Positions 41,561-52,628 of a stretch of DNA of 64,000 nucleotides are shown one piece after another (within the stretch, counting starts at the first letter, position 1; each line of letters opens with the position of its first letter). A program made the translations under genes and the position numbers. Where the stretch lies: contig NZ_JAANIJ010000001.1 in the NCBI RefSeq assembly GCF_011174705.1, positions 62,001 through 126,000 on the forward strand, written 5' to 3'. Under the pieces are notes generated by a model. The model saw only the letters and a list, made by a program, of their open reading frames with translations. It searched no databases and was not told where the DNA came from. The stretch comes from Tessaracoccus coleopterorum (GTDB lineage: Bacteria; Actinomycetota; Actinomycetes; Propionibacteriales; Propionibacteriaceae).

Positions 41561-41566
41561 TAGCGT
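41561..41566 (+). promoter_or_regulatory. Leaderless-type -10 box of the Rv3235-family gene
   Basis: TAGCGT ends 6 nt before the ATG at 41573. No Shine-Dalgarno sequence. Confidence 0.6.
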
Positions 41567-41572
41567 CGGCCC

Positions 41573-41954
41573 ATGACACAACTCACCATTCCCCGCAGGT
41601 CCAGATCCGCCGCACCGCCATCCCTGACGCTCCTGCGGAACCGCCTCCCCCGCAGGCCCTGGTGCTGATCTCCGCGGTCGTCGAGGCCATGATGGGGCGG
41701 CGGCCGCTGCACCAGCTCCGCCCGCACCTGGAGGTGCCGGCGTTCCACCAACTCGTCCACTACGTCGACGGTGGGGCTTCCGCCACACCCGGATCGCCGG
41801 GCTCCGCACCCAGATGCCCACGCTGCGGGCGGTGGAGGCGAGCGTCCGCCTTGCGGAGGCGTCGAGATGGCTCACCTGCGTGATCCGGCTGGACGCCGCG
41901 GAGAGCTTCTGGCGTTGCACCGACCTCTACGTGCTGCTCCCGAACCGGCGATGA
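41573..41954 (+). CDS. Rv3235-family protein (DUF6459-like)
   Basis: About 127 residues. After an N-terminal frame break (near 41596), a Pro-rich start ([20 protein letters not shown]) leads into [20 protein letters not shown] and [11 protein letters not shown], then after a break near 41775 the frame reads [40 protein letters not shown]. This is the usual small family found next to secA in Actinobacteria. Function unknown. It converges with secA. Confidence 0.8.
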
Positions 41955-42018
41955 GGCGGGCCGGGAGTCAGAAGGGGCGGCACCCGGCCACAGCCGGGCA
42001 CCGCCCCACAATCGCGCC

Positions 42019-44801
42019 TCAGGCAGCCGACCCGGGCGACCGTGGCAGAGCTTGTATTTCTTGCCCGATCCGCAGGGGCACGGCTGGTTGCGCCCGACCT
42101 TCTCGACCGACGAGGCCGTCTGGCCGCCGCTACGAACCGCCTCGCCGCTCTCATCGGGGGCCGAGTAGCTCAGCCGCTGCTCCCCTTGCGCTCGAGGCCC
42201 TTGGCCAGGACCGTCGGCGTGGCCTCCTCAGGTTCCTCGTCCGTGGTCTCCACGGCTCCGGTCATGCCCGCCACATCGAGGGCGTGCCCTCGTCGTCGGT
42301 GACAAGGCCGACCTTGAGCTCGGGCTCGGCCGGGCGGGGCTTGACCTCCAGGTTGAACAGGTAGCCGATGACCTCCTCCATGAAGGCGTCCATCATGGCG
42401 TTGAACATGTCACCGCCCTCGCGCTGGTACTCGACCAGCGGGTCGCGCTGCGCCATGGCACGAAGCCCGATGCCCTCGCGGAGATAGTCCATCTCGTAGA
42501 GGTGCTCGCGCCACTTGCGGTCGAGGACGGTCAACAGCACCTGGCGCTCGAGCTCGCGCATGGTGTCGCTGCCCAGCTGCTCCTCGCGGGCGTCGTAGGC
42601 CGCCGCGGCGTCGGCCAGGAACATCTCCACGAGTTCCTCCTGCTGGGGCAGGTCGTCCTCGATGTCCTCCAGCTTGATCGACACCGGGTACAGCGTCTTC
42701 AACTCGGTGAACATGGTTTCCAGGTCCCAGTCCTCGTGGATGCTCTGGGTATGGGTTCGGACAACCTCGCCGACAACCCGGTCACAGGCCGCACGGAGCT
42801 GCTCCGACACGTCGACGCCGTCGATCACCTTGCGGCGGTCACCGTAGATGGTGTGACGCTGACGGTTCATCACGTCGTCGTACTTGAGGACGTTCTTGCG
42901 CATCTCGAAGTTCTGCGACTCGACCTGCTTCTGGGCACCCTCGATCGACTTGGAGACCGACTTCATGTCGATCGGGACGTCGTCGGGCACCTTCATCATG
43001 AGCAGGGCGCGCTCCAGCAGTTCGGGGCGGAACAGGCGCATCAGGTCATCGCTGAGCGACAGGTAGAACCGGGACTCACCCGGATCCCCTGACGGCCGGA
43101 ACGGCCACGCAGCTGGTTGTCGATGCGACGCGACTCGTGGCGCTCCGAGCCGATCACGTACAGGCCGCCGGTCTCGACGACCTCATCGTGCTCGGCCCTG
43201 GTCTGTTCCTCGAGGGCGTGCAGGGCCGCGCCCCACGCCGCCTCGTACTCGTCCGGCGTCTCGGCCGGGTCGAGGCCCGACTTGCGCAGCTGCAGATCGG
43301 CGAGGAACTCGGGGTTGCCGCCGAGCATGATGTCGGTGCCACGGCCGGCCATGTTGGTCGACACGGTGACGGCGCCCTTCCGGCCCGCCTCCGCGACGAT
43401 CCCCGCCTCCGACTCGTGGTGCTTGGCGTTCAGCACCTGGTGGGGACGTTGGCCTTCTTGAGCATCCCGGACAGCAGTTCCGACTTCTCGACCGAGGCGG
43501 TGCCGATCAGGATCGGCTGGCCCTTGGCGTGCCGGTCGGCGACGTCTTCGACGATCGCGTCGTACTTCGCCTCCTGCGTGCGGTAGATGAGGTCGGCCTG
43601 ATCGACGCGCACCATGGGACGGTTGGTCGGGATCGGGATGACGCCGAGGCCGTAGATCTTCTGGAACTCCGCCTCCTCGGTCTTCGCCGTGCCGGTCATG
43701 CCGCGAGCTTGTCGTACATGCGGAAGTAGTTCTGCAGCGTGATGGTGGCCAGGGTCTGGTACTCGTCCTTGATCTGGACCCCTTCCTTGGCCTCGAGGGC
43801 CTGGTGCAGGCCCTCGTTGTAGCGGCGTCCGGCCAGGGTGCGGCCTGTGTGCTCGTCGACGATGAGAACCTCACCGGAGGCGAGGACATAGTCCTTGTCC
43901 CGCTTGAACAGTTCCTTCGCCTTGATGGCGTTGTTCAGGTAGGAGATCAGGGGCGTGTTGGCCGACTCGTAGAGGTTGTCGATGCCGAGGCGGTCCTCAA
44001 CCTTCTCGATGCCGGGGCGAGCACCGCGATGGTGCGCTTCTTCTCGTCGACCTCGTAGTCGCGGTCGCGGCTGAGGGTCCGGACGATGCGCGCGAACACC
44101 GGGTACCACTCGTGGTTGTCCTCGGCGGGCCGGAAATGATCAGCGGGTGCGGGCCTCATCCACGAGGATCGAGTCGACCTCATCGACGATCGCGTAGTGG
44201 TGGCCGCGCTGCACCATGTCGTCCTTGCGGAGCGCCATGTTGTCGCGGAGGTAGTCGAAGCCGAACTCGTTGTTCGTGCCGTAGATGATGTCGCAGGCGT
44301 AGGCGACGCGGCGCTGGTCGGGGTCATCTCGGCGAGGATCGCACCGACCTCGAGCCCGAGGAAGTGGTGGATGCGGCCCATCTGCTCCGACTGGTACTTC
44401 GCCAGGTAGTCGTTGGTGGTGACGACGTGCACGCCCTTGCCGCTCAGCGCGTTCAGGTAGGCGGGCAGCGTTCCGACGAGGGTCTTTCCCTCACCGGTCT
44501 TCATCTCGGCGATGTTGCCCCAGTGCAGGGCAGCCCCACCCATCATCTGCACGTCGAAGTGCCGCTTCCCGAGGACACGCACCGATGCCTCGCGGACGGT
44601 GGCGAAGGCCTCCGGCATGATCAGGTCGAGCGACTCGCCGTCCTCGATGCGCTTTCGGAAGTTGTCCGTCTCGGCGCGGAGCTCGGCGTCGGTCATCGCC
44701 TGGAACTCCTCCTCGATGGAGTTGACCTGATCGGCCACCTTCTGGAGCTTGCGGAGCTGGGCTCCGGAGCCGAGGCCGCTCAGAAAATCCATGAATCCCA
44801 C
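42019..44801 (-). CDS. secA: Protein translocase ATPase SecA
   Basis: Motor of the Sec export pathway, about 930 residues. NBD1: [20 protein letters not shown] (Walker A), [20 protein letters not shown], and [19 protein letters not shown] (DEVD). PPXD and NBD2: [60 protein letters not shown] and [20 protein letters not shown]. Helical domains: [22 protein letters not shown]-terminal zinc motif [13 protein letters not shown] binds SecB or ribosomes in other species. GTG at 44801 has AAGGA 8 nt upstream. Frame breaks near 44325, 44145, 44015, 43700, 43440, 43085, 42270, 42190 and 42040. Confidence 0.95.
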
Positions 44802-44881
44802 GAGGTTGTCCTTCTGTCCTGCGCCGCTCACACGGCGACGTACCGCCAGCCATCCTAACGCCCACCACCAAGCCACGCAGC

Positions 44882-44913
44882 ACGGCGCCCGCCCCGTGCG
44901 GGGCGGGCGCCGT
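44882..44913. terminator. Hairpin between hpf and secA
   Basis: ACGGCGCCCGCCCC (44882-44895) and its perfect complement (44900-44913) form a 14-bp stem with a GTGC loop, just after the hpf stop. No T run. Confidence 0.75.
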
Positions 44914-44926
44914 CCTGGCCGGTTCG

Positions 44927-45526
44927 TCAGGAGACGTTGAGATGGATCACACCGTAGTTGTAGGCCTTGCGACGGTAGACCACCGACGGCCGACCGGAGT
45001 CGGCGTCCTTGTAGAGGAAGAAGTCGTGACCGACCAGTTCCATCTCGTCGAGCGCCTGGGCCAGTGTCAGCGGCTCCGCCTCGAACTCCTTCTCACGCAC
45101 GACCAGCGGCCCGTCGCCCGTGACCACGAGGCCGGCGACGGTGTGGGACTCGACCGAGTCCTCGTTGGCGGCGGGCTCGGCGACCTGCTGTGCCTCTGCG
45201 ACGGTGGCAGCGCGGAGACCGCGGTGCGTCTTGCGGCGGTCGGCGGCCTTGCGGAGCTGCGCCTTGAGCCGGTCGAGCGCAAGCTCGAACGCCGCCATCT
45301 TGTCACTTGCCTTCGCCTCGGCGCGGACGACAGGCCCACGGCTCCGGAGCGTCAACTGCACGGTGATGGCATCTGCCGGGTCCTTCGTGTTGTCCGATGC
45401 GCTGAATTCGACCTCGACGCGGATGACGCGGTCGCGCAATCGCTCGACGCTGGTCACGCGCTCGGTGACGAGTTCCTTGAGTTCGGGGCTGATCGTGATT
45501 CGACGACCGGTGACGACGATGTCCAT
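44927..45526 (-). CDS. hpf: Ribosome hibernation promoting factor, long form
   Basis: Dimerises 70S ribosomes into inactive 100S particles in stationary phase. Intact 199-residue ORF, the long HPF form. N-terminal S30AE domain: [80 protein letters not shown]. After a ~50-residue linker comes the dimerising C-terminal domain: [36 protein letters not shown]. The ATG at 45526 has GGAGGAAGC ahead. A TAGCGT box on the minus strand near 45652-45657 could be its promoter. Confidence 0.95.
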   Translation of the reverse strand: MDIVVTGRRITISPELKELVTERVTSVERLRDRVIRVEVEFSASDNTKDPADAITVQLTLRSRGPVVRAEAKASDKMAAFELALDRLKAQLRKAADRRKTHRGLRAATVAEAQQVAEPAANEDSVESHTVAGLVVTGDGPLVVREKEFEAEPLTLAQALDEMELVGHDFFLYKDADSGRPSVVYRRKAYNYGVIHLNVS

Positions 45527-45600
45527 GCTTCCTCCGTCTGTCATGGGGCCCGTGGGCCCTACTGCCCGCCGCAGGTCTCTCCCGCTGGCGGATGGAACAA

Positions 45601-45638
45601 CGCCGCAGGCAACCCTTGTCCCGGGTCCACCTGCGGCG
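45601..45638. terminator. Inverted repeat downstream of comF
   Basis: CGCCGCAGG (45601-45609) and its complement (45630-45638) make a 9-bp stem with a 20-nt loop. It lies between the comF stop and hpf; weak terminator or part of the hpf leader. Confidence 0.4.
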
Positions 45639-45693
45639 CTTCCATGACGTAACGCTACCGTTACCGCGGATCAGTGTCAGCACTTTGTAGCTA

Positions 45694-46322
45694 TCACGCA
45701 CGAATGTCGACGCGTGCCACGACGGCGGCACCGATCACCGTGACTCCGGCCTCGGTGAGGGCCCTGTGCGCCTCCCGGAGCGTGGCGCCGGTGGTGACGA
45801 TGTCGTCGACGATCAGGACGGGTGAGGCGGTGTATCCAGCCCGCATCGAGGCGCCGACGTTGCCCTGTCGTGCGGCGCGACCCAGCCCCATCTGGTCGCT
45901 CCCGCGCCCAGCCCGACGCGCCAGGGCCGCATGTGCAGTCCGGTGAGCCGGGCCGCACGGCGTGCCAGGCGCGCTGCATGGTCGAAGCCGCGGGCCCGTA
46001 CCGCCCTCGGCAGCGAGGGAACCGGAACCAGGATCGAGTCCGCCGGCACCCCGGCAGCACCGACCGAGCGGGCGAGCAGTCGGGCCAGGAGGCGTTCGAG
46101 TTGGAGCGCACCGTCGTCCTTGTAGCGTGGGATGACGTGCTCCAGCACCGGCCGGTAGGCGCAGGCGGCCACGGCCTCGAACCCACTCGCAAGCGGGACG
46201 CGGACCGGCTCACCTTCGAGCTGCAGGGCGCACCCGGTGCAGAGGTTCCACCCGGGTTTGTGGCACCCGGGGCAGACGGAACCCAGCAGGAGGTCCGCGG
46301 CCGCGTCGAGGAATGAACTCAT
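45694..46322 (-). CDS. comF: ComF-family phosphoribosyltransferase-like protein
   Basis: About 209 residues. An N-terminal double zinc-finger-like region has VCPGCHKPGWNLCTGC. The PRTase fold follows: YKDDGALQLERLLARLLARS, DSILVPVPSLPRAVRARGFD, and after a frame break near 45895 MGLGRAARQGN and the PRPP loop PVLIVDDIVTTGATLREA. ComF acts in DNA uptake in naturally competent bacteria; outside them its role is unclear. The gene lies between lpqB and hpf, the usual mtrAB-lpqB-comF order. Confidence 0.9.
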
Positions 46323-46371
46323 GTCCGGATCATCCGGAACGACGGGCGGGCGTGCACCGCCTGTCCACAGG

Positions 46372-48062
46372 TCAGCCGCTGTAGCCGATGGCGTCCATGT
46401 CGTCGCCGATCCGGCTCCACCTGGTGCGCGCGTCGTACCGCCAGACGGTGCCGCCGTCTGTGAGCACGGCGATGGGTCCGCCACCCTGCCTGGCGAGTGC
46501 CGTGATGCTCGCCGGCTCCTCCGAGGGCGGCGAGAGGTCCTGGATCCCGGAGCCGTCGACCTTGGTGGTGAAGACGGAGAGGTCGGCATCCGCGGTGCCT
46601 ATCAGGGCGAGGGACATCTCGTCGGCCCAGGCGACCGAGGTGACGTCGGTGACGGGGCTCTTTCCTCCGCTCAACAGTGCCAGTTCCCGCCACGCCACGA
46701 CCCGGGCGGGCGTCGTCGACATGACGGTGGCGACGCCCAGCTTCCGACCGCCGGGGCCGGCCAGGATCAGGGCGATGCGAGAGCCTGTGGGTGACACAGC
46801 GAAGCCCTCGATCCGCTCCCCCGGCTCATCGTCGAGGATGACCTGTTCCGTCGTCGTGTCCCGCAGGACGCGTAGCAGCACGGGCCGTCCGGTCGCGTCG
46901 TCTCCGAGCACCCACGCGACGCCGAGCACGAACTGCGGTCGGCGCAGGTTGGTCAACCCCGTCTCCACGGCGGTCAGCAGCCCGTTGCGTGGCCCGGTGA
47001 AGAGTTGGGTGCGGGTCTCGTCGACCAGAGCGATCGTGCCGCCATCGAAGGAACTCGCAAGGTCGGCATAGGCGATCCCGCCATGGGACAGCGGGTCGAA
47101 CGCATCGGTCAGGATGCCGGGCACGCCTTCGCGGATGGCGAAGAGCTCGGAACTGGGCACCGCCCGCGACAGCACCTGGTAGCCCTGCTGCGTCGACAAC
47201 TCGAGGACACCCTCGGCGTTTGCCTCCGGAAGAGGAAGTTCATCGCCGCGCTGGTCACGACGAGGCCGGTGACCCGGGCAGTGACGAGAGCGACCAGATC
47301 AGTTGGGCACCCATGCGACGCCGCGCCGCGTCGCCCAGCAGCGCGCTGAGACCCACCATGTCGACCGTGACCACCCCTTGGGCGTCGATGACCGCGCCCT
47401 CATCTCCGAGGGTCACGCCCGATGGCATGGCGTTGGTGACGGCACGCGCGAGCGGAAGCGACGGCCCGGCGAGGAGCGCCTCCACGATGCTCGTGGGGTG
47501 AGCTGGGTCTCCGGCATGTGGATCAGGTCGGGGACGACGTGGGAACCCGCGGTGCTCATGTAGTACACCGGCACCCGCGCGTAGTACCGCTCGAAGAGGT
47601 ACCGGGAGAGCAGCAGCCCATCGGGGGCAGCCCGATGCGCCACTGGTCGCCCTGGCGCGTCAGCCCGAAGTCGTGCCCCAACTTCTCCGCGACGGCCGTG
47701 TAGTGCCCCGTCGGGTCGAGAAGTCCGACGGCGGTGCCGTCGAGGACCCCGCTCCCGGCGTCCCCCGTCACGGTGCCCTCGTAGACGACGGCGCCGTGCG
47801 GGTCCCAGGTCCGGTTCGCCTCATCCGTCAGGTACTGCCGCGCCACGGCGTAGTCGCCCTCGGGGTCGGCCATCGCCTGGAGGAAGCCCTCCACGAGTCG
47901 CGTCGGGGTGACGCCTGCCTGCGGAGGCTCGGGTGCCACATCGATGCCGGGTGGCTGCGCGGAGAAGGGGACCTCCTCGACCGGGCCGGTCGTGTCAATG
48001 GTGGCGCATCCCGTCACCGCGAGGAGCACCAGCGCTGCCACCGCCGCAACTACGCGTCTCAT
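46372..48062 (-). CDS. lpqB: Lipoprotein LpqB (MtrAB accessory)
   Basis: Exported lipoprotein that modulates the MtrB sensor. About 563 residues. Signal peptide MRRVVAAVAALVLLAVTGC with lipobox LAVTGC; the cysteine at ~19 is lipidated. A GerMN-like domain follows (LTPTSIVEALLAGP-type, AMPSGVTLGDEGAVIDAQGV) and a C-terminal β-propeller-like domain (GIAYADLASSFDGGTIALVD, VSPTGSRIALILAGPGG, SVAWADEMSLALIGTADADL). Frame breaks near 47630, 47500, 47290 and 47210. ATG at 48062 overlaps the mtrB stop as ATGA. Confidence 0.92.
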
Positions 48063-49612
48063 CGGCTCGGCCTCGCGGCATCGTCTGCGGGGATCACGGC
48101 CAGTGGTGACCCGGACAGCTCGTGCTCCGGCAGGCGGGCAGCGTCAGCCGGAACTGGGCTCCCCGGCCCGGTCTCCCCCACGCCGTCAACCAACCGCGGT
48201 GGAGTCGCGCGTCCTCCATCGAGATGGACAGGCCGAGCCCGGAGCCTCCGATGAGGCGGGTCCGGCTGGGGTCTGCCCGCCAGAACCGGTCGAACACGTG
48301 TGCCGCGTCCTCCGCCTCGAATCCCACCCCGTAGTCGCGCACGGTGACCGCGACGGCGACGTCATCGGAGGCGACCGTGATGCGCACCGGGCGCCCCTCC
48401 GCGTGCTCGAGGGCGTTGGTGAGCAGGTTGCGCACGATGCGCCGGATGCGACGCGAGTCGACCTGGGCGCTGTTGTCGGTGGTGCGAACATCGGCGGTCA
48501 GTTCGACCCCCAGCCGATCGGCAAAGCCCCGGTTGACCTCAACCTCGGCGAGTACCAAGGTGGCGACGTCGGTCTCGTCGAGCGCCAGGACGGCCGCTCC
48601 CGCGTCGAACCGGGAGATCTCGAGCAGGTCCGCGAGCATCAGGTCGAAGCGGTCGATCTCGGAGCTCATCAGCTCGACGGAGCGGCGTTCCATTGGTTCG
48701 AACGACTCCTTCGACTCGTAGAGCACGTCGGAGGCCATCTTGATGGTGGTCATCGGAGTCCTCAACTCGTGGCTGACGTCGCTGACGAACCGTTGCTGCA
48801 GGGTCGAGAGCGTCTCGAGCTCCCGGATGCGCTGCTGCAACTGGGCCGCCATCCGGTTCATCGACTTGGCCAGCGACGCCAGGTCGTCGGTGCCACGCAC
48901 CTTGAGGCGCAGGTCGAGCTCACCGGAGGCCAGCTTCAGGGCGGCCTGGCTCGCCTTCCGCACGGGCCTGACGACCTGGGCGGTGACGAGGTATGCGAGC
49001 ATCGACAGGGCACCGGTCATCGCCGCACCCGTCAGGAGGACCGCCGTCTGGAGCGACCTGAGAGTCCGCACCTCCGCGGTCATCGGAAAGATGTAGTAGA
49101 CGGGTACCTCTCGCCCGTAGGGCCGATCAGCGACGTGCCGACCGCCCAACCCGGCTCGGATGCGGCGTCGGGATCAGTGAACACGACGCGGGTAGGACTG
49201 ACGAACATCCCCTCACGCTGCTCCACCTCGGCGCGGAGGTCGGCGGGGACCGACTCGTCCCTGATGCCGACGGACACGAGGCTGGAACTCGGCCCCTGGA
49301 TCACCACCCGGTACTGGGCCGCCTGCGCGTCGGCGAGGTCGGCAAGGCGGTTCAATGTCTCGTGGATGGCCACACCGCGCACGCTGGGATCCCGCAGCTG
49401 TGCCTGCATGAACCCATAGACGCCGGCCGCCTCGTTGAGGGAGGTCTCCTTCTTCGTCTGCACCACGCCCGCGGTGGCCTGGTTCATGAGAAGCACCCCG
49501 CCACGAGCAGGAGGAGGATCGACAGGGAGAGCGTGCTGAACAGGACCCTCAGCGGCAGGGAGCTCCACCACAGTTGGGCCCATCCCCGCGAGCTGTTACG
49601 CGACCTTCTCAC
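48059..49612 (-). CDS. mtrB: Sensor histidine kinase MtrB
   Basis: Membrane sensor kinase partnering MtrA in cell-wall and division control. About 518 residues. First membrane segment LRVLFSTLSLSILLLLVAG after a basic start, an extracytoplasmic domain of ~150 residues, second membrane segment AVLLTGAAMTGALSMLAYLV, HAMP (VRPVRKASQAALKLASGELD), HisKA with the phospho-His in FVSDVSHELRTPMTTIKMAS, and HATPase_c (RIVRNLLTNALEHAEG, VTVRDYGVGF, GGSGLGLSI). The GTG at 49612 overlaps mtrA by 17 bp. Frame breaks near 49500, 49120 and 48145. Confidence 0.94.
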
Positions 49613-50296
49613 CGGCGCGATATCCGATCCCTCGGACCGTGATCACGATCTCAGGCTTCTCGGGTCACGTTCCACCTTCGCCCTGAGGCGCTGAACGTGG
49701 ACGTTGACGAGGCGGGTGTCCGCCGCGTTGCGGTAGCCCCACACCTCGTCGAGGAGGGCCTCGCGGGTGAAGACGTGGGAGGGCCGCTTCGCGAGGGCGA
49801 GGAGGAGGTCGAACTCGAGCGGGGTGAGGAGAAGCTGCTGGGTGCCGCGACGCACGACGTGTGAGGAGACGGAGATGCTCAGGTCGCCGATGAACAAGGT
49901 GTCGGTGCCGCTCTCACCGGAGTCACGCCGCAGGCGGGTGCGGATCCTGGCGATCAGCTCCTTGGCCTTGAAGGGTTTGGCGACGTAGTCGTCGGCGCCG
50001 GCCTCGAGGCCTGAGACGACATCGGCGGTGTCCGACTTGGCGGTCAGCATGATGATGGGCACGCCGGACTCGGCGCGGATCTCCTTGCACACCTCGACGC
50101 CGTCCCGGCCTGGCAGGTTGAGGTCGAGCAGCACGAGGTCGGGACGCGACGTCCGGAACTCTGTCACCGCCACGTCGCCGGTCGCACAGCGCACCGTGTC
50201 GAAGCCCTCCTGTCGAAGGACGATCTGCAGCATCTCGGACAGCGCGGCGTCATCATCGACGACGAGAATCCGGGCCCTGCCCTTTGCATCGCTCAC
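49596..50296 (-). CDS. mtrA: Response regulator MtrA (OmpR family)
   Basis: DNA-binding response regulator, about 233 residues. Receiver: ARILVVDDDAALSEML (acidic pocket), RPDLVLLDLNLPGRDGVEVC (phospho-Asp), PIIMLTAKSDTADVVSGLEA, DDYVAKPFKAKELIARIRTR. Winged-helix domain: LTPLEFDLLLALAKRPSHVF, WGYRNAADTRLVNVHVQRLR. After a frame break near 49655 the end reads VITVRGIGYRAGEKVA. GTG start with GGGAGGGG upstream. Confidence 0.95.
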
Positions 50297-50387
50297 TGGT
50301 GCCCCTCCCTAAAGCTCCTGAGTCACCATCGTAGCCAGACAGCCAAGGGAAGGGCCGCTGCGTGCGGCTACTTCCTGAGTGCTCCGC

Positions 50388-51157
50388 TCAGAACATGGGC
50401 ATGGCCGCGAACCTGGTGAGCCTGAGCCTCGTCACGAGATCGGAGAGCTGGGCCCCGTTCTCGGTGAAGATGTCCGCCAACCCGTCGGCCTGGCCACTCC
50501 ACCCGCGCCCCCGCGGACGGCCTCATACTCGGAGGCGGCGCGCTCCAGGCGGAGGCGGTGGACCTGACCCGCGCGTTGAGCGCGAAGATCCCGTCCAGAC
50601 CGACGGGTTGCGGCGGGCGGAACCCCGCGCGCTGGTGAGTTCCTGATCGAGCGTCAGCCGGAGGTCCTGGAAGACGGCCTTCATCACGGTGCGGGTCTTG
50701 GCGCAGCCGTGGCGCAGTGCGCCCGTGATCTCGACGAGTTGTTCCTGCGAGGCGAGCTGCCTGGCGGCGCGTCCGCTCTGCTCCTCGGCGCCCCTCCGGT
50801 CCACTCGCGCGACTGCGAGACCACGCCACGCATGGCGTCACGGGCGTTGACGGCGCCCTTGTTCGCCGTGGCCCACGCCTCCACTCCGCGCTGGAGTGCG
50901 TCGAGCGACTCCTCGGACTGGCTGAACCACTGGTGACAGGACCTGAGCCTCGAGGTGGCGTCCTGGGTGCGGGCCCACGCCTGCTGGGCGTCGTTCCTGG
51001 CGTAGCCGGCGTAGATCTCGACGCCGGGAAGCTTCGCGGCGCGCGCAGCCTGGATCACGAGGTACGACTCGATCGCGTCGAGGTTGCGGGCCTCGTGACG
51101 AAGCGCATCCAGCTTGGAGAGGGTCCCCGTCAGGCTCGTGTAGCTGATGGCGCTCAC
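50388..51157 (-). CDS. Helical protein of a T7SS-like three-gene cassette
   Basis: About 256 residues, unrecognised, predicted nearly all helical. MSAISYTSLTGTLSKLDALR, NLDAIESYLVIQAARAAKLP, YARNDAQQAWARTQDATSRL, WFSQSEESLDALQRGVEAWA, then after a break near 50805 QLASQEQLVEITGALRHGCA and TRTVMKAVFQDLRLTLDQEL, ending LTRFAAMPMF. The heptad-like helices and the Trp-containing turns recall WXG100/ESX-associated proteins, but no exact WXG is seen. GTG at 51157 overlaps the upstream stop as GTGA. Frame breaks also near 50635, 50545 and 50505. No signal peptide. Confidence 0.65.
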
Positions 51158-52627
51158 TTGTTGATCCCTTCTGCGATCTGGACTGCGAGTTCCTCCTGCT
51201 GGTCGAAGTTCGCGGCGGTCTCGGCGAGCCGTTCGGCGATCTCCTCCTGATGGTCGCTGGACTGCTCGACGAACGTGCGCGAGTTGTCGAAGGCCACCTT
51301 GTAGGCCGGAACCGGGGCCCGCATGTGGCCGAACATGACGGCGGGGCGGGTGCGTCGAGCATCGCGTCGACGATCGGTGCCGAGAGATCGGCGACCTCGG
51401 CCCACTGCTGCGAGTCGCGGCGCAGGTCAGACGAGGCGACCGTGTAGCCCGCTCCAGGGCCGCCGTTGTAGGTCGGGGTCCCTTGGGTGAAGGTGGGCCG
51501 GAGCCCACCGTGGAGGTGTCGTCCCAGCCGGACGGCGACGGGCCATTGGTGGTGGGGTCCACCCACCGGTGTCGCTCCCGTTGGATCCGTTCGAGCCGGT
51601 GCTGCCGTTCGACCCGGAGGAGCCCGTGCTGCCCGACGTGCCGGTGCTCCCGCTCGTGCTCGGCCCGGTGCCGCCGTTCGAGCCGGTCGCGCCGGTGCTC
51701 CCGCTCGTGCTCGGGCCACCGCCGCCACCGGTCGAGCCGCCGGGGCTCCCACCGGGTCCCGTCACGCCCGGATGGCTCCCGCCGGGGCCGGTCGAGCCGC
51801 CCGGGGCGCTCCCCACGGGGAGGCCGGGAACGGCACCGCCCGTGGCGGTCGACCTGGAGTCTTGGGCGCGCCGCGGGTCGCCCTCTTCCCCGACGGACTC
51901 CCCGGCCGCCGAGGTGGGTCCGCCTCGTCCACTCCGAACCCGTTCTGGTGCAGGGCCTGTCGCACGAGCTCGGGATCGTAGGCGCCGGGCGCAGCGCTCG
52001 CCGCCTGCAGGCCGCCCGAGAGCGGTGGCGCGAAGGCCGGGCCCGCAGCGACGCGGCCCGAGCTCTGGGCGTTGCTGATCAGGGTCACGGGCATGGAGCC
52101 GGCGGCGCTCTGGACTGCACCCGCGGACTGCAGCGCCGACGCGGGGCACCCGGCAGCATGCCACCTGGGGCCATCGCGCCGGGCGCTCCGGCCGCGGCGG
52201 GCGATCCGACGCCCCGACGGAGGCCGCGGGCGCCATCATGGGCGCGGGTCCTCCCGCAGCACCGCTGCCTCCGCTCCCCCGCGGGTTCCGGAGCCACGCA
52301 CCGCGGCGCCCTGCCTGGCGCGTCGCTTCCTCTCCTCCTCGGAGTCGTCGGCGCGCGTGACGGCGCCGGGCACGAGGTCGGCATCGTCACCAAGGCCCCA
52401 CGGGTCATCCTCGGCGCAGCGGAGACCGACGCGTGGAGGTCCTGCTCCATGAACACGACCGCCGCGGTGCCGGCACCTGCGCTGGCCATCTGCACCCCGT
52501 CGACCGGCAGGAACGGCCTGCCGACGCTCTTCGGGTGCTTCTTCTCCGCCTCGGCGACCCGCTTGTAGTGCAGCACCGCCTCGTCGGTCAGACCGTCGTC
52601 GACGGCGTCATCCCTCTCGTCTGCCAC
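51154..52627 (-). CDS. Long Gly/Ser/Thr-linker protein with C-terminal WXG100-like helices
   Basis: About 490 residues, unrecognised as a whole. The N-terminal ~75 residues are charged (LTDEAVLHYKRVAEAEKKHP). Then come acidic, Arg- and Pro/Ala-rich stretches, and ~90 residues of low-complexity Gly-Ser-Thr-Asn repeats (GSTGSNGSNGSDTGGW). The C-terminal ~110 residues resemble a WXG100-type or PE-like helical hairpin: YTVASSDLRRDSQQWAEVAD, SAPIVDAMLDAPAPP, NSRTFVEQSSDHQEEIAERL, ETAANFDQQEELAVQIAEGI. GTG start at 52627. Many single-base breaks, especially 52350-51780, make the middle uncertain. It looks like a type VII substrate or scaffold; that is inference. Confidence 0.6.
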
Positions 52628-52628
52628 G

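Noticed and set aside
51483..52568. 361-codon plus-strand ORF rich in Arg/Ser/Pro
   Set aside because: Shadow of the Gly-Ser-Thr linker region of the minus-strand cassette protein; low complexity and no start signal.
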